Source: Pieris napi
Lineage: Eukaryota > Arthropoda > Insecta > Lepidoptera > Pieridae
Reading direction: 5' to 3'
Assembly: GCF_905475465.1 (NCBI RefSeq)
Contig: NC_062236.1
Coordinates: forward strand, 7,078,001 to 7,142,000
Length of the DNA: 64,000 bases
This document shows positions 1 to 13,625 of the stretch, piece by piece (position 1 is the first letter of the stretch; every line of letters begins with the position of its first letter). The translations under genes were made by a program, and so were the position numbers. Below the pieces are notes generated by a model that was given only the letters and a program-made list of their open reading frames with translations, did no database searches and had not been told where the DNA came from.

Positions 1-501
1 AAATTTGATGAGAGTGAAATTTTACGATGCGCGCGCACCTATGACACAAAATTCGGAGTGTGATTATAGCGTGCGCAATCTACAAAAGAAATAGAATATA
101 AGCTAACTTCACGCATATTCTATTTCTTAGCTTAGCAGCTTAACAAGAATTTTGAATATCTATGACAATTGACATCTGACATTGACATTTACCTTTTAAA
201 CAAATATAGGAGTTTGAATTATTGTTTAAAATAAAAGATTATCTATGTATCTAGTTATTTTCATTATACAAGTGCGAATTTTATATGTGCGTCTGAATTA
301 TAATCAGAAGTGATTTAAATTTAATATCTAAATCAAAACTAATTAATATGATAAAATATTTGTGAAAAAACTGTGCCAACCTTCCTGAGTGCTTCAATAC
401 AATTGAGGTTAACTATCCGTAGGTATTATCGAGTATTATTGTTGATTAAAACTGAAACATGAACCATTATTCATTGCTTATGTTTATTGCGTTTGTTACA
501 G

Positions 502-1686
502 CAACGTTTTAGAAATATTCTATATATCAATAATTGAGAACAAAGATTTAAGCACGAATACTAATAAGGAGAAAATGAAGGCTTGGAGCGATATAACAGA
601 GAAGTAAACATTTTAATAAGTACCTGCATCTCAAAAAAATGACCACATTATTTAATCAAAACATGTAATTTTTCAGATTTAATCTAGCAAATATAAGGAC
701 AAGAGACAAAAAACAATTGATGAATCAGTGGAAGTGCACTAAATTGAATACAAAAAAAGAGTTGTCATCTTATCGCCGTGAAACATCTAAAACTGGAGGT
801 GGAACAAAGCCACCATCACCTTCTCGAGACACAATGGATATGGCAGAGATGATACCGCAACGGTTTGAAGTAGATTTCAATGAATTTGATTGTAATGGTG
901 TCGAGGTAGGAATGTTAATTATAAATATGATGTATGGTGATGTTCAAGGTTCAACCTTTCAAGCATAGGCATATGCTCACAACAGTACTTTATTCCCCTA
1001 CAGGTAGTTAGAGATATTGTAATACCTCAAAACATCCATGTTGCACTTGTAGTACCGAAACTCTGTCCAGCCAGAAGTGAGCCCATTCCCACTTATAATG
1101 GACAGTGGGTATAATACACCTTAATACCTGAGTGCGAACCACTCACCATGATACTTAAATTAATAGATGTTATTTATATATTTCAGGTTATTACAAATAA
1201 AATCATTTTGGAAACAATTGATATCCCAAAAGCAAATAAAGCCAACAATGACAAGGTAATAAATCAATTTTGACATAACTTGAATACTAAAAAAGCCAAA
1301 CAAAGGTGTGCACAACAGTGACAACATAACTTAACAATTTCATTATTTTGTAGGATTAAAGAAAGGTTAAAGAAAATCATGTCGAACTGAACAACAAGAA
1401 TCCCCAAACAACTCCAAAGAAACCTACAAGGAAGACACCGGTATTATATTTAAATTATCTCTATCTCTAAATAGAATAAAAGAAAGTTGCTATCCAGGTC
1501 TGTAGCATGTGCTACAAATTATATTATTAACACATTTATATAATTATATTAATATAAATGTGTTAAAAAATTTATAATATGAATTATAAAAAAAATTTAA
1601 GTTTTGCATGGACAGAGCTTAAATTAATATTCTCTTATTTGTTGCAGAAAGCAAGTAGTAGTTTTAGTTTTGGAGAAGCCTCGTAG
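502..1686 (+). CDS. Myb/SANT-like DNA-binding domain protein, 3' exons
   Basis: This is a multi-exon gene reconstructed by eye. The exons are 502..603, 677..905, 1187..1255, 1366..1440 and 1648..1686. Most junctions have GT donors and AG acceptors, and reading phase is kept throughout. The split codon AA|A joins exons 1 and 2. The joined protein has an Asn-Lys-Glu-Lys-x-Lys-Ala-Trp stretch, then Thr-Glu-Lys-Phe-Asn, Gln-Trp-Lys, and finally Lys-Thr-Gly-Gly-Gly before prolines. This is the pattern of the Myb/SANT-like (Naif1/Harbinger-associated) DNA-binding domain common in insect genomes. A likely role is sequence-specific nuclear DNA binding; the target is unknown. The tail is basic (KKPTRK) and ends SFSFGEAS. 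The N-terminal exon was not found: the first exon seen starts in mid-codon and the true start may lie left of the window. The exon-4 acceptor at 1366 is weak: the better acceptor at 1354 would give a stop two codons later. Confidence 0.7.
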
Positions 1687-1770
1687 ATGCACAACCAAGT
1701 AATGATTAATTTAAAATTACAAACCGAAATTCTGATGAAGACAGTCACTTAAAAATAAATAGTATAATGA

Positions 1771-1776
1771 AATAAA
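1771..1776 (+). terminator. Polyadenylation signal of the SANT-like gene
   Basis: AATAAA lies 85 bases after the stop codon of the SANT-like gene, at the usual distance for a short 3' UTR. Confidence 0.5.
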
Positions 1777-1799
1777 AATGTTTTAAAGATAAATAGTGT

Positions 1800-4700
1800 T
1801 TTATTTGTTTAATGTAAGAGAATAATAATAAATATTTATTTAATTAATTTTTCAAATGTAAACTGAACTTTATTGACTTTAATGACTCCTTTTCCAGTCT
1901 TTGATTATTTAATTGTAATTAATTATTTGCATGCAATCAAAAACTATTTTTAATAATGCCAAAGAAGTATAACTTCTTACGCGCGTACATAAGTACACGC
2001 ACCCTTTTTTTTTGTATCGCCCAGCACGAACATACAACGACCACTATTTAAGCCTAGAATTATTTAAGATATCGCGGAATATGCTTAATCCTATTAAGAA
2101 TATCCACAGCTCTAAATAACATAACGCACTCTCACGTATAAACGCTCACTTTCCTTCACACAACACAGCCTAATTAGGTATTACTTAGTTAAATGTATTT
2201 AATAATTGTTTGAGATTTTTTCCTTTCTTAGTTTGTAAATGTAAATATACAATATTATATAAAATAGTAAATGTTTGAACCTTTTTGTATTTATTATGTA
2301 TTCCATCTTTGGCTATATCTTTAGTATAATTGTTAATTGTTAAATATAATTTAAGTTAACTGTAGGAAATAAATACATTAGATAAATCAACTTTACCAAA
2401 TAAGTTAGTCTATAATTTCATCTTTTAATTAACATGTCACCTTTAATAGATAATTAACATTAAGTTTGTATATGTTCTACATGATCAATGGATAATTTTA
2501 ACGAACTTGTGGCCAGGCACGGTATCGCCTACATACAACTGCTAGGAGGCTTTAATTTTTTAACATTAGTCGTTATATTCCAAACAGATCCCACAAACCT
2601 TTGACATGTTTTGTACCAAGTACCTTCCTAATGATTTATTTTTAAATTGTATCATCTCATGAAAATGAATCGATTGAACGTAAGTTTTTATTAACTGTAA
2701 CTTAACATAACAGCAGTAAGTACTCAGCCTTTAAGAGTTAATGGCTACTTAAGCCATTTAAATATGTTTATAATACTGTAGAATAAAACGTATTCAAATT
2801 AAGACGTAAACTTTTATATTTCGTAGTGGAATCCTGTTCAAGTTTATACATATTATTTCAATATTTCACTATAATAAAGCCCCTAATACTTTGTTATGTT
2901 AGTCGGAAAAAGCGGGTTAAATCACCAAAAGTCACCTTATAACAACAACCATCGTTTGAATCGCCCTACCACACATACTATTTATTTACCAAACATCACG
3001 ATCCGATCCCAAAATTATTCATGTATTTGCTCATCCTTGCTATCTCATACACAAACTGCCTCTGCACGTTTACAAAGATCCAACCAAAACAAATATGTGT
3101 TTAGCTCTTGACGATTTGACTGCATTTGACAAAAGATTTTCAAATGACACGCCAAATTTATACGAATCATTTTATATTAAAACTCGCTTGGTTTCGCCTT
3201 AATATGGTTGTTCTACTTAGCCTTTTTTCTCGTCAAAAAAACTTCCTCAGAGTGCAAAGAATAAATTTTAAAAAAATGTAATTGGTCCAGTCGTCTTCGT
3301 GTTTAGAGGTTAGCTAAATATTTTGGGATTAATTTTTATATAGATTAGAATGAGTTGTTCGCAATTAACAAGTATTGAATCAAGATGTTTTTGTTATTAT
3401 TTTGTATCAACGATAAATTTTGCAATATCAACTGTCTCATTGTAATAGAAGGAGTTACGTGCTATTTGTTGCTTAGAAGTTGGAACCTAAGTGATTGAGT
3501 AATAGCACTATTAAAACTTAATTGCTTTACATACATAGTTTCGGCTTTAAAGCATTACAACTAAATGTATATGTACTTTATAATAACATCTAGTATTTCC
3601 CTAGAATATTATATTTTTAAACGAAGGTTTTTAAATATACTATACCTGACTATAGACACAGTATTTTTAACTATGCATTCTCGAGGACTCGCATAAGTGT
3701 CAAGCTGTATAAAAATCGCGTAATACTATCTGCATCAATAGATCCAATTAATAAATTATATCGACTTCAAAACTAATTCAATTAAATAAAACATCATATA
3801 TTTACAATCTACTGTAACTTGAAGGGTGGCCAAAAATGATTAAAACAGTCATAGACATGTCAGCCCTATATTGGGGAGGGGTCTTTGACTTGCGCTTTAT
3901 TTTAAAGTAATAAAAAGTCTATTACTAATTACCTAAAGCTTTTAGTAATACGTCAATAATCTTATCTCATAACAAGCTATAATTCAATTACCAAGAGCCA
4001 AGTAAGGGTCCATTGAATTCGCACGTGTGCGGCTAACAGCGCTGCGGGTCGTACATTTCACAATAGTGTCAAAGTATTCGCCCACTGACAATAGCTCAGT
4101 GTGAAGTTTATAAGTATTGGGATCAATTAAACCGGGAACTATGCCCGGAGATTGTATTTTACAAGGCGGAGATAGGCCGATAGAGGCGGAATAGAATTGT
4201 TTATGTGTTCGCTATAGAACATTGTACAAGTAATAAAGGCTCTTAATGAATTAATTTGTGAAGTTAATATCAGCTTCTATAATTTTAAGGATAACATATT
4301 TAGTTATTAACAAAAATTTTATAAAATAATTGTTTGTAACTTATTCAAGTAAGGAGTAACTCTCCTAAGTCAGACCTCTTTTCAGGCAAACTCTTAACTC
4401 TTCGAGTCCAATGGTAAGATTTAGTCATAATTCAATATGTTATAGTTATATGCCATATGGGAGTCCTACTTAGTGATAAGTCTAGACTTTAAAACTAACC
4501 CTAAAAGTTGGATTCCTGGCTAAACCTACCGACCTACTTGCCAAGTAAAAACGTCACATAATCCGACCCAGCCTTTCCGGAATGTAAAATATATACAAAG
4601 AACCAGTTAAAACTATAACTACATATGAATAAAAATACATACTTAAAAGGATAAACGACCCACTAAATTACCTTAAAAGTGAAAGAAAAACGAAAACATC

Positions 4701-6600
4701 ATCAATATAAACTACGACTAATCTAATATTTATTAAAGCATTAACTTACGTTATTAGAGCTTAACGCGTATACAAGCAAAAAAAAGTCTCAACGCAAGGA
4801 ATATTCATTCTTCTGTTGTTGTTACTAAGGGTTATATCTCTATGTAGTAATGCGTCGACCTGCCTCAACAATTCGTTAAATAAACTGGGTTATCTACACA
4901 GGATGCAAACTAGCAGTTAGTCTTATCTCTCCCCTGTAGCCATTGAATGCTTGATCGGATTTTGCATTTTCTTCGTACATTTGTCTCTTTTTTTATTAGT
5001 AACATTATATCTAAGGGTGCTTTTATGAATCCAATCGTTTCACAGTCTTCAATCAATCATTTTTTGTCTCCAATTATCTCTGCAACTTCCAATTTACTAG
5101 AGTTATGTCAGTTTGAGATATCATAATCGAATGTTTGATAAATCGGTGCAATGAAATGACTGTTCTAATATTAATTACTCTTTATGAACTATCTTGGTGT
5201 ATCTGAAAGTGTAATCATTTAGATCTTCAACGTACTTGTAATTTTAGTAGGTTAACGTATCTATAAGTAAAAGCGCCGATGCGTCAATTGGCAATTTGTA
5301 AAATAAGTCCAATAAATAAATTCTAGGTTAGTTAATGCAAATTCCCCTTGCGTCGCAACTCCCAATGTCACCGAGTGTTAAGCGTTTATCCCGATTAAAT
5401 TCTTTGCGTATATTTTAATCATACAAATTATAATCACCAGGTGACTTAGACATTTAAAATATTTAACAATGTTGTTAATGTCGCCATATTGACACTTTAC
5501 ATTTCTGTGATGAACAATGGTGTTCAAAATAGTTTCTATTAAGTCACGTCAGTCACATTAATTATTGTTACCACGTTGGGGCTATGTTACGAATCACGTG
5601 CTGCGTGACTTGAAAGGATAAGTGATATAATATAAATTGTGGTGGTCGAACCTCCCGTGGTGAATTTGTGGACGTGCAAACATATTCGCCTGTGCTCGTC
5701 CAATCTGAAGTCATGTTAGGAGCGATCTTGCTAGAGCGAATTTAAATAACTTTACTGCAAAAGTACCGCTTTAAAACGTAATTAACAGTAGCATCTATGA
5801 ACACATTGGAATACACGTTTAAAAGCGTATATAAAAATTGTGTATGAAATTACAGAAGACTATTCCAAACATTAAAAATTAAAACAACAAAATATGCATG
5901 TATGAATAAGACAAGATTATATATTTTCATTGGTGTTTCTAAATTTACATAGATAAAACTTGGTGAGGATTACTAGAAACATTCTCTATATGATACATAA
6001 TTTTACTTTCATTGAAACAAACTATAAAAACAATAGTATTGTAGTTTAATCGCTCAAAATTCATACCATGGGTAGGGTGTAAACTTTAAACGCGTAGCAG
6101 AACCGCACCTAATGCAACTCCCAAGAAATAACTGTCCCAACGCATTGTTTCCTTCATTCGTAAGGCAAATATTGAGGCAGGCTCATTCAGAGCGTTTGCA
6201 AACACCTCTACTGGGTGGCGACTAACAATAGTCTTCTTAGAAAGTCCGTGACAACACTTCAAATATAGTGATTATACTCTAATTGTCTACACACCTGGAC
6301 TTTTATTTAGTTTTTGACGCGAACAACGTCTTTAGGAAGTGCCACTAATTGATAGCCACTCATTGTGTATGTAATACAAGTTGCAAACTCTTTATTATGG
6401 ATTGCATCTGTCTTAAATCGTAAATATGTATAATAATTTATAGTGTGTACAGTTCCTGGGTCAACAGGCTGCTTTAAATAATCAAATATATTTTCACTAT
6501 AAATTTGAGAATAATATTCTCAAATTTGTATGTTACCTTACCCTACGTTTTGACCTTAAAAAAATCTTAGCCTTTAGATGGGCAAAAATTTTCGTATTTC
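1800..6600. other. Intergenic, no gene recognised
   Basis: AT-rich DNA without a convincing long reading frame or splice-supported exon. The stretch around 1980..2170 reads like an old dispersed repeat but I cannot name it. A perfect inverted repeat with 13-base arms sits at 6501..6527. Confidence 0.5.
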
Positions 6601-7260
6601 ATAGAGAAGTAGGGAAGGGGATGACGGGTCTGGGCGTTACTGCATACGATTTTTTGCATTTCCTGAGAAGATTTACTATGGTAATATATATATATATATA
6701 TATATTTTTATACCATAGGAAAGTACAGATTTCAACGAACTGAAAGCACACCAACTTTTTGAAAAAAGCTGAAATTTTGACGTCAGAATTTTCGATTGAA
6801 AATTAGGGCTTTTTTTCGATATTAATTCAAAATAAGGTGAAAAATAAATATTTTTAATCAAATAAATTACATAATATATATTTGGGACATAATAAGGTAA
6901 GTTTTCAGCAAATTTCGTTTAAAAAAATATTTTTTTGTAAAAGATAGAAATAAAAAACCAAAAAGTTGGTTTTTTGAATTTTTCACATAAATTTTGAGGT
7001 TATGTGAAAAATAAGTTGTAGATCTTTTTATGACCTACAACTTTGCCATTTAGTTTTCTTCGATAGGACTTTTAGTTTTGCCGGAAATCGAGATAAACCG
7101 TTTTTTACCCTTAAAACTCCCCCCCCCCTGCCCCTTCCCGACCTCAGATCGACCGTAATGTATTTTTCCTTTCATTTTGATCATATTCCCCTGCTTTTCT
7201 AATGGGTTTCATCCTACTGTAATTTTTTTCACTTTTTATTATTTTTAAAGGCACTGGTCT
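6600..7260. repeat. Interspersed repeat, family not named
   Basis: The block holds phrases I recognise as recurrent in lepidopteran DNA, such as a Tyr-like 'acctacaactttgcca' stretch and a C-run followed by 'cttcccgacctcagatcg'. It also contains a (TA)n tract at about 6684..6707 flanked by CTATGGTA and TACCATAG. No transposase or reverse transcriptase is visible. Limits are approximate. Confidence 0.4.
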
Positions 7261-10200
7261 ATAAGAAAGCACGATTGAACAAAATGTCTTGCCTTGAGCC
7301 TTGACTCTAACATATGGTTATTCACAAGATTTCATTCCAAAACTTATGATAGATTTATTAAAGCTAGTAGAAATAAAAGTGCTAAGCCTAATAATTCTGT
7401 AATAAGTAAGTGTTACGAAATTGTCTTGCGCTCAAATTTGTTAAAAGTCAATTTTATATGTACCGTTACGTCTGTGTAAAAAATGAAGATTTCAAATCTG
7501 ATATACGTCTAACTGTAACTTGAGGATATTTTTAGAGAACATAGGGAAAATTCATGAGGAGACAGCAGGTTCATCTGATGTTGAGGTACTGGTGTCGTTG
7601 TACTGAATACCTACGTTTGAATCTACGGCGAATTGATTCAATCTGATACCAATCATTAAAAGCGACAGTATAATAAAAGTTACTTACAGCCTACGTAGCT
7701 AATAGTAAATAGTAAATTAGCCAATAATTATGTAGTAAAGTTTAAAAAAAGTTATTCGCATGATATTTGTTTTACGCCGGGATCTACATAAATAAAAATT
7801 CTTATACGGCTATTTACACGTTTTGATTTCTTCTCAGCAAATATATTTTACTATATTTTGTTCCAGTCGATGACAAATCGAGCATTTATGGAGGAGCTTT
7901 AGATATATAATTTTACCAAGAGAAATACTCAATAGATGGTTCATAATAAGTTATTCCATTTGATCAATTACATACAAAGGTTAATCTAACAGCGAATGTT
8001 GTAAACGTTTTTGACATTCATAAGCATGCGCTAAGACGCATCTAAATTGAATAAACGTATTTTGATTTGATTTGATAACAAAAACTTGTGCCAATCAAAA
8101 AGCTTTTTAATGTCTGTGATACAAATAAAAACAATTGACTATTTAATAACACAGTATTATATTTCCTATATACACAAAATATATATTTGTTGCCCCACGA
8201 CAATAAACACAAACCTCTTGTAAGTCATTCAGACCATCGACTTAGTTACAAGAAAGATACCTTTTGTGTCCTTCAACTACAAAGGCATCGGACGTTTCCT
8301 TTGGCCAATGTTTGGTTAGCTGCACGAGCATTATAGTTGAAATCAATTTACGATAATTGTCATATATTATGAAATAAATATGACCCTATTGTGAATGTGA
8401 CTGCCTTTTCAATTTAGCGCATTTGCCGTAATTTTATTTTGTAGAGAAAATCATTCGTGCGTGTACGAATATGGTATTTGACAATTGTAAGAAAGGAGTT
8501 CCTTGTATGAAATAAGGTGGAACGAATGTTTTCTTAGCTTAAGCAGATGCTGCTTTTAATGCTGCAATGACTAGTAACAAAACTTAAATACCGATAAAAT
8601 ATTATCCACGTGAATGCATTAACGTTTCAGAGTTGTTTCTAAACTTACCCCTAACGGAGTAGAGTAATTCATTCTTATTAAACCCTAATTTAAGGCTGAA
8701 TTACATTACGAAATTAGTAGCATGAAAATTCGTGACATTAGTTTTACTGACAGTTTCACGTGTATTTGTTTCATTCAACTAATTTCATGATGTAGATGCG
8801 ACGTGAATCGCGAAAACTCTTGTTCTGAGCGGACGCGTGTATTATAAATTAGGTAATTTCCTGTGTTTAAAGAGCGTTATAAAGTACATGATGTACTTGT
8901 GTCTCTGCGCTGCTTTAATGTTGAAGATGTTAAAGGCTTTCTGATGGAGAACTTTACTTTACTTTTTCTATAGTATTACTGCGAGTAATGAAGCCTCGTT
9001 TTGTTTGCAATTCGATAATCTTCCTTACCTTAAGAACATCATAGTATGTATGTATATGATATATCCTCGACGAAGTCATTGTGTAACAGGTTGTACTGCA
9101 GCCTGATTGCCTACTTCTCTTTAAAGAAAGGCTTTGTCTATTTATAAAAACTTTATTGTTTATCAGGTAATAAATATGCTTAAAACCTAAACATTTAACC
9201 TCTTAAGGAATTTGTACTAAATTGCCTTTACTTATTCTTCTTCAGTCTTTATATAGAATCAATAAAGAACGAAATTTAAATGCATTATTTAATCTTAAGC
9301 TGTGACAAACGATGTGGATTGGCATTAAAAAGTTTCTGAGCCTCTTTTATAACTTTGAAGTCAAAAACACAATAATGCATTTTATAATAGTTTTACAACA
9401 ATATCGAATGATAAATCAAGGATAATATTATCCGAATGAATTGGTGAACGCGTTAAAATTGCCTTTTAAAACGAATTTGTCTCCATTTTAAACGCTTAAG
9501 GGTCCATTTAATAGGTCTTTGTGCTATTGACTTACCTGCTTATACAGGCTGATTGAAATCTTTTTAGTTTTTTGACACTATCATCAAAAACTCTATGGTT
9601 TGTGTAACATTATTCTCCATGAAACTAAAGATACACAGTTCTATAAATAAACATAAGACGTTTTAGAATATCTGATTACATATATAAAAAAAAAATATTT
9701 TACATACATATAATATAATTTGGCCAAGTTAAATTTTAAAATTTCATAAATATTGTTGAAATGTATATATAAGTATAAAATATTAACTAATTTTACACTG
9801 TAAATTGTCGAATTAGTCACAAATATATATTGCCATATACTTAAGGAACATGCTCTATTATATACTATTTTAGAGACATTTAGTACATCCCACACCCTGT
9901 ATAACCCAAGTCGTTAACAAGACAAAGGAATATGAAGATAGCGAATAATCGCGGAGTGTGCATAGAATCTTAAGGACACCTTTTATGAGGTTGAATGAAT
10001 CTATATAATTTGTGATATTTAGCGTAAACATAATGTCTTTAATATTGTATAATGATGCTATTATATGACTGTGATGATGTTTGGCAGAACAATATCCGTT
10101 TGGTTGATGTATTATATAATATTCATACCTGAAGGTTCTATTCAAGTTTTTCGTTATTTAATATATATATGTTTTTTGGACTCAATTAAGTTACAATACC

Positions 10201-11680
10201 TAAAGATTTCTTAAACTTTAAACAGTTTGTAAAGACGTATAATATTATTTAAATTTGCTTTAGAGCCACAAAGAAAAGAAATATTTACAAGGAGTATTTA
10301 GTTGTCACAATCTTAGAAATATTCAATATGGGTTGTTTTGCATTTGTTAGTTGTTGTTAACTAGAGAGTCAACAAGTCTAAATATCGATGGCCTAGTTAA
10401 GTCCACAAATGTTATTAATTCCTTTACTTAAATTTTTCGATTTTTATATTCTAAAATAAATAAATTCTAAATATAATATTGTACCATTTAAAACACGTAC
10501 TAACAGCGTTCAATATTCAACTATACAATAGATCGTAGAATAAGACCCATTTGCTCTTCGTGACGTGTCTCACTCTTAGGATTACGACCTGATGTACAGA
10601 TAACATCAACCTATTGATACCGTAGATCATCAGATAAGAAATGTATTGTTGCTCTGAAAATCTTGAAAAATTAAGCCCTAGTTTCGAACTGTCATGTTAG
10701 ACTGGTCAATATTGTGAATGGATGTCCCGCTGTGTTAACATAGATTAGTAATTTTAATAAAGTTGCCCTTTTATCAGCTGTGGTAGTACTCTTATTATTG
10801 TGAATACCTAGCACATCATCTCAGCAGATGTCTCACAAGTTCACACCTCTTGATTTGTTAAAGCTACACAACCCATGGGCAAATCTCCGAAGTCTCAATT
10901 CTTTTCGTTCATCAGCAACGGCGTTGTTTGTTTTACCAAATTATTATTAAAAAAACAAATTGAAATATATGTAAGTCATAAATGATTTGAAAATTGTAAA
11001 TAACTGAATTCAATGCTTAAGAATTTGCGTAGGTACCTATTTGCTAAATATATTATAATTTTTAAGACTGATTATCACCTTTAATAATGCATACCCTTTG
11101 CGTTAAAGGAAATAGTAATATTGTTTTTAATAGAGATTCCGAATAAATGAAAAAAATATTGAATTATTGTAATATTTTATGAGTCACTGAACTGATTTTA
11201 ATTATTTTTTTATATACTTATTTTCAGCGCATACGTGGCAAACTCAACGGTTTATAAAATTATTATTACAAAACATTCACACCTTGATTGAATAAAGGTT
11301 CTTGACCAAATAACCAAATGTCGTTTCTTAACCAAATATCTGTTAAAAGTTAAACCTAAAGGCGTGGCACGGTTTTGAAAAGTTCGAGTTCTAGGCGTGA
11401 TTAGGCGGAGTAGAGGACCATAGGGCGGGGAAGATTGTATTACACATTCCTGGAATAGAACCAATTTGTTTGATTAATAACAAGGCGGACATTTCAAGAG
11501 TGTGTTAGTAAGAAACGAGTGGTCTAAAGGTGAAACCTTTATGTAGGTACTTCGGAGTCGTAAATGGTAAAAATGCTCACGATAACAATGAGTTATAATA
11601 CTAAGCATAATAAAATACTAAAGCGACTCTAATATACGCTGTTATTAAATATTTATTTAAATAAATATTTTATATACATA
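7260..11680. other. Intergenic, no gene recognised
   Basis: No supported coding exon, RNA gene or clear repeat was seen on either strand. The short open frames here are AT-rich and lack coding character. Confidence 0.45.
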
Positions 11681-11683
11681 AAT

Positions 11684-12022
11684 ACCAGCTGACCCGACAA
11701 ACCTTGTTTTGCCATGCGTATCTATTATTTCTAGGAAACATTTTTTTAGTTCAATAAAAATATTTATCTACTATATTAAAAAATAGGGGTTGTTTGTAGA
11801 GGGGTGAAAATTGGGGGTTGTATGTACTTTTGTATGTTGTATCATAAAAAAATAAAAACAACAAAAAAATCTAAAAGATAAAAAAAAAACATTTTTGTGA
11901 ACACCCCTTATCACTTAGAGGTTTGAAATATAGTATATATAGTAGCCGATTCTCAGACCTACTGAATATGCATAAAAATTACATAAGAATCGGTCACGAG
12001 AATTTTATATATTAGATTTCAA
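11684..12022 (+). repeat. Dispersed lepidopteran repeat, copy 1 (diverged)
   Basis: It begins 'cagctgacccgacaaac', contains a 'taggggttgt' and poly-A-rich middle, an 'agaatcggtca' block, and ends 'cgagaattttatatattaga'. The same order is found at 49117..49410, and reversed at 21777..22100. The family is probably a non-autonomous element or the end of an RTE-like element. No protein is encoded. Confidence 0.7.
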
Positions 12023-13544
12023 TATTTATTAAAACTATCTCGTGCATGCTTATGTCAGCTCATCACAATATTAATTATATATTATATTCAAATTACAAAT
12101 CCAATTTAATATACGACCAATCAATCGAAACTCGAAACTAAAAATTAGTTAAGTTATTGTTTCCTTCGTTTTTAAAATAAAGAGAAAAGAAATAAGCTTT
12201 TATGCCATAAGGGAGGCAATTTTGGATTATAAATTAAATTATTACTGATCCCAAAATTGAATTCTTGTTTAATATAATGACTCGATATTTTGCAAATATC
12301 TTGACTTGAGTGATTAGGGCGGGCAGTTCTGGGCGGAACATCGTGAAACCTTCAATTTGTTATTCGGATAATTATCTTAAGCAGGTGCAACGTAGAGGTG
12401 TTATTTGCGAGGGCGGGCTTTAGATATTATAGTGTTAATTGTATTTTAAATTAGTAATGGCGTTTCAATTGATTTTTTGCAAACTAACGATACCGCAGTC
12501 AATCTTCGTTTAAATGATGAAAGTTGCAGGGAAATTTTCAAATATTGCGACTTGCTCGCCAGTCGCTAGCTGGTTTCACATAGGTAGCGGCGTAGCAAAT
12601 AAGTTAATTAGTAGAATATAAAAGGACCAGTCAAAGTCCTTACAAAATAATTATCCTGGAAGTATATCTTCATTCTAGTTTATCCTTTAATATCACTTCG
12701 AAAATGTGTACCGTGTAAATATTAATCCTTAAACAAAATTACAATATCATAATTACATTTTCGAAAGACCCTTGTAACCAGCAAATATTGAAAATAGAAT
12801 TAATGCATTAGTTTCCAACAATAAGGCCTGAACAATAAAAAAAAACTTCGATCACAATACCTCGTATTTATCGTTACTCATATTATAAATGTGTAAACCA
12901 TTTAAATAGTAGTATCAATAGAATGTTTCTTTATGTTATGGTGAACCGACTTGGCCGTGATGTTTCACGCACATTTTACTTTTCAATACAATTCTACTAA
13001 CATCTGTTGGTGCAAAAGTAACCTTACTCTATAGACATAGACTCCTTATTCGAATGACAGATTTACGTAAGATATTCAGTGAGTGCTAGTATGAAAGTAA
13101 ACTTTGTGTCTAATAGTTACGGCTTAGATTTGAATGTAAGCTAATCTGCAATATAAAAGAGGCTTTCATAAGGCAGCTAAACTTATACGTATTGTCGATA
13201 ATCATTGAAGCAAACACTTGTTATTTTAAGAGATCATCCACCCTTAAAGCTATGCATTGAGATTCATACAAAGAGGTGTATAATGTATTATTTATAGGGC
13301 ACACTTGGAAGGCACTACCTTTGTTGAAGTAGACGAAATACGACACAAGGAAATTGTCCTGACTCTATCATCAATCAGAGGAATTCCTTACAATTGCCCG
13401 GTTATATTGTATTGATTTGCAAAAATTGCCAGTTTTGTATCGCAAATTGTGTGTGATGTTTAAGCTATTCGTATAGGTACCTACTCGGAAGATAGGTTGA
13501 TACTAGGGTCCGTTGAGGAATTGTTGGAAAGGGACATGCTAATT

Positions 13545-13625
13545 TGTAAAAGGCTGGCAACGCACTTGCGGACTTTCTGACAGTGTGAGTGTCCATTGGC
13601 TTACATCACTTATAACTTGTGTGAG
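13545..13625 (+). repeat. Non-LTR retrotransposon 3'-end fragment
   Basis: Contains 'ggcaacgcacttgcgg' followed by 'gtgagtgtccat', the terminal stretch of the Jockey/CR1-like family whose longer copy lies at 25345..25900. Heavily truncated, with no coding capacity. Confidence 0.6.

Noticed and set aside
1085..1092. Su(H) site TTCCCACT
   Set aside because: The outer base is not Y on the matching strand (AGTGGGAA), so it fails the consensus.
6676..6861. 61-residue frame on the - strand
   Set aside because: It runs through a (TA)n tract inside a dispersed repeat.
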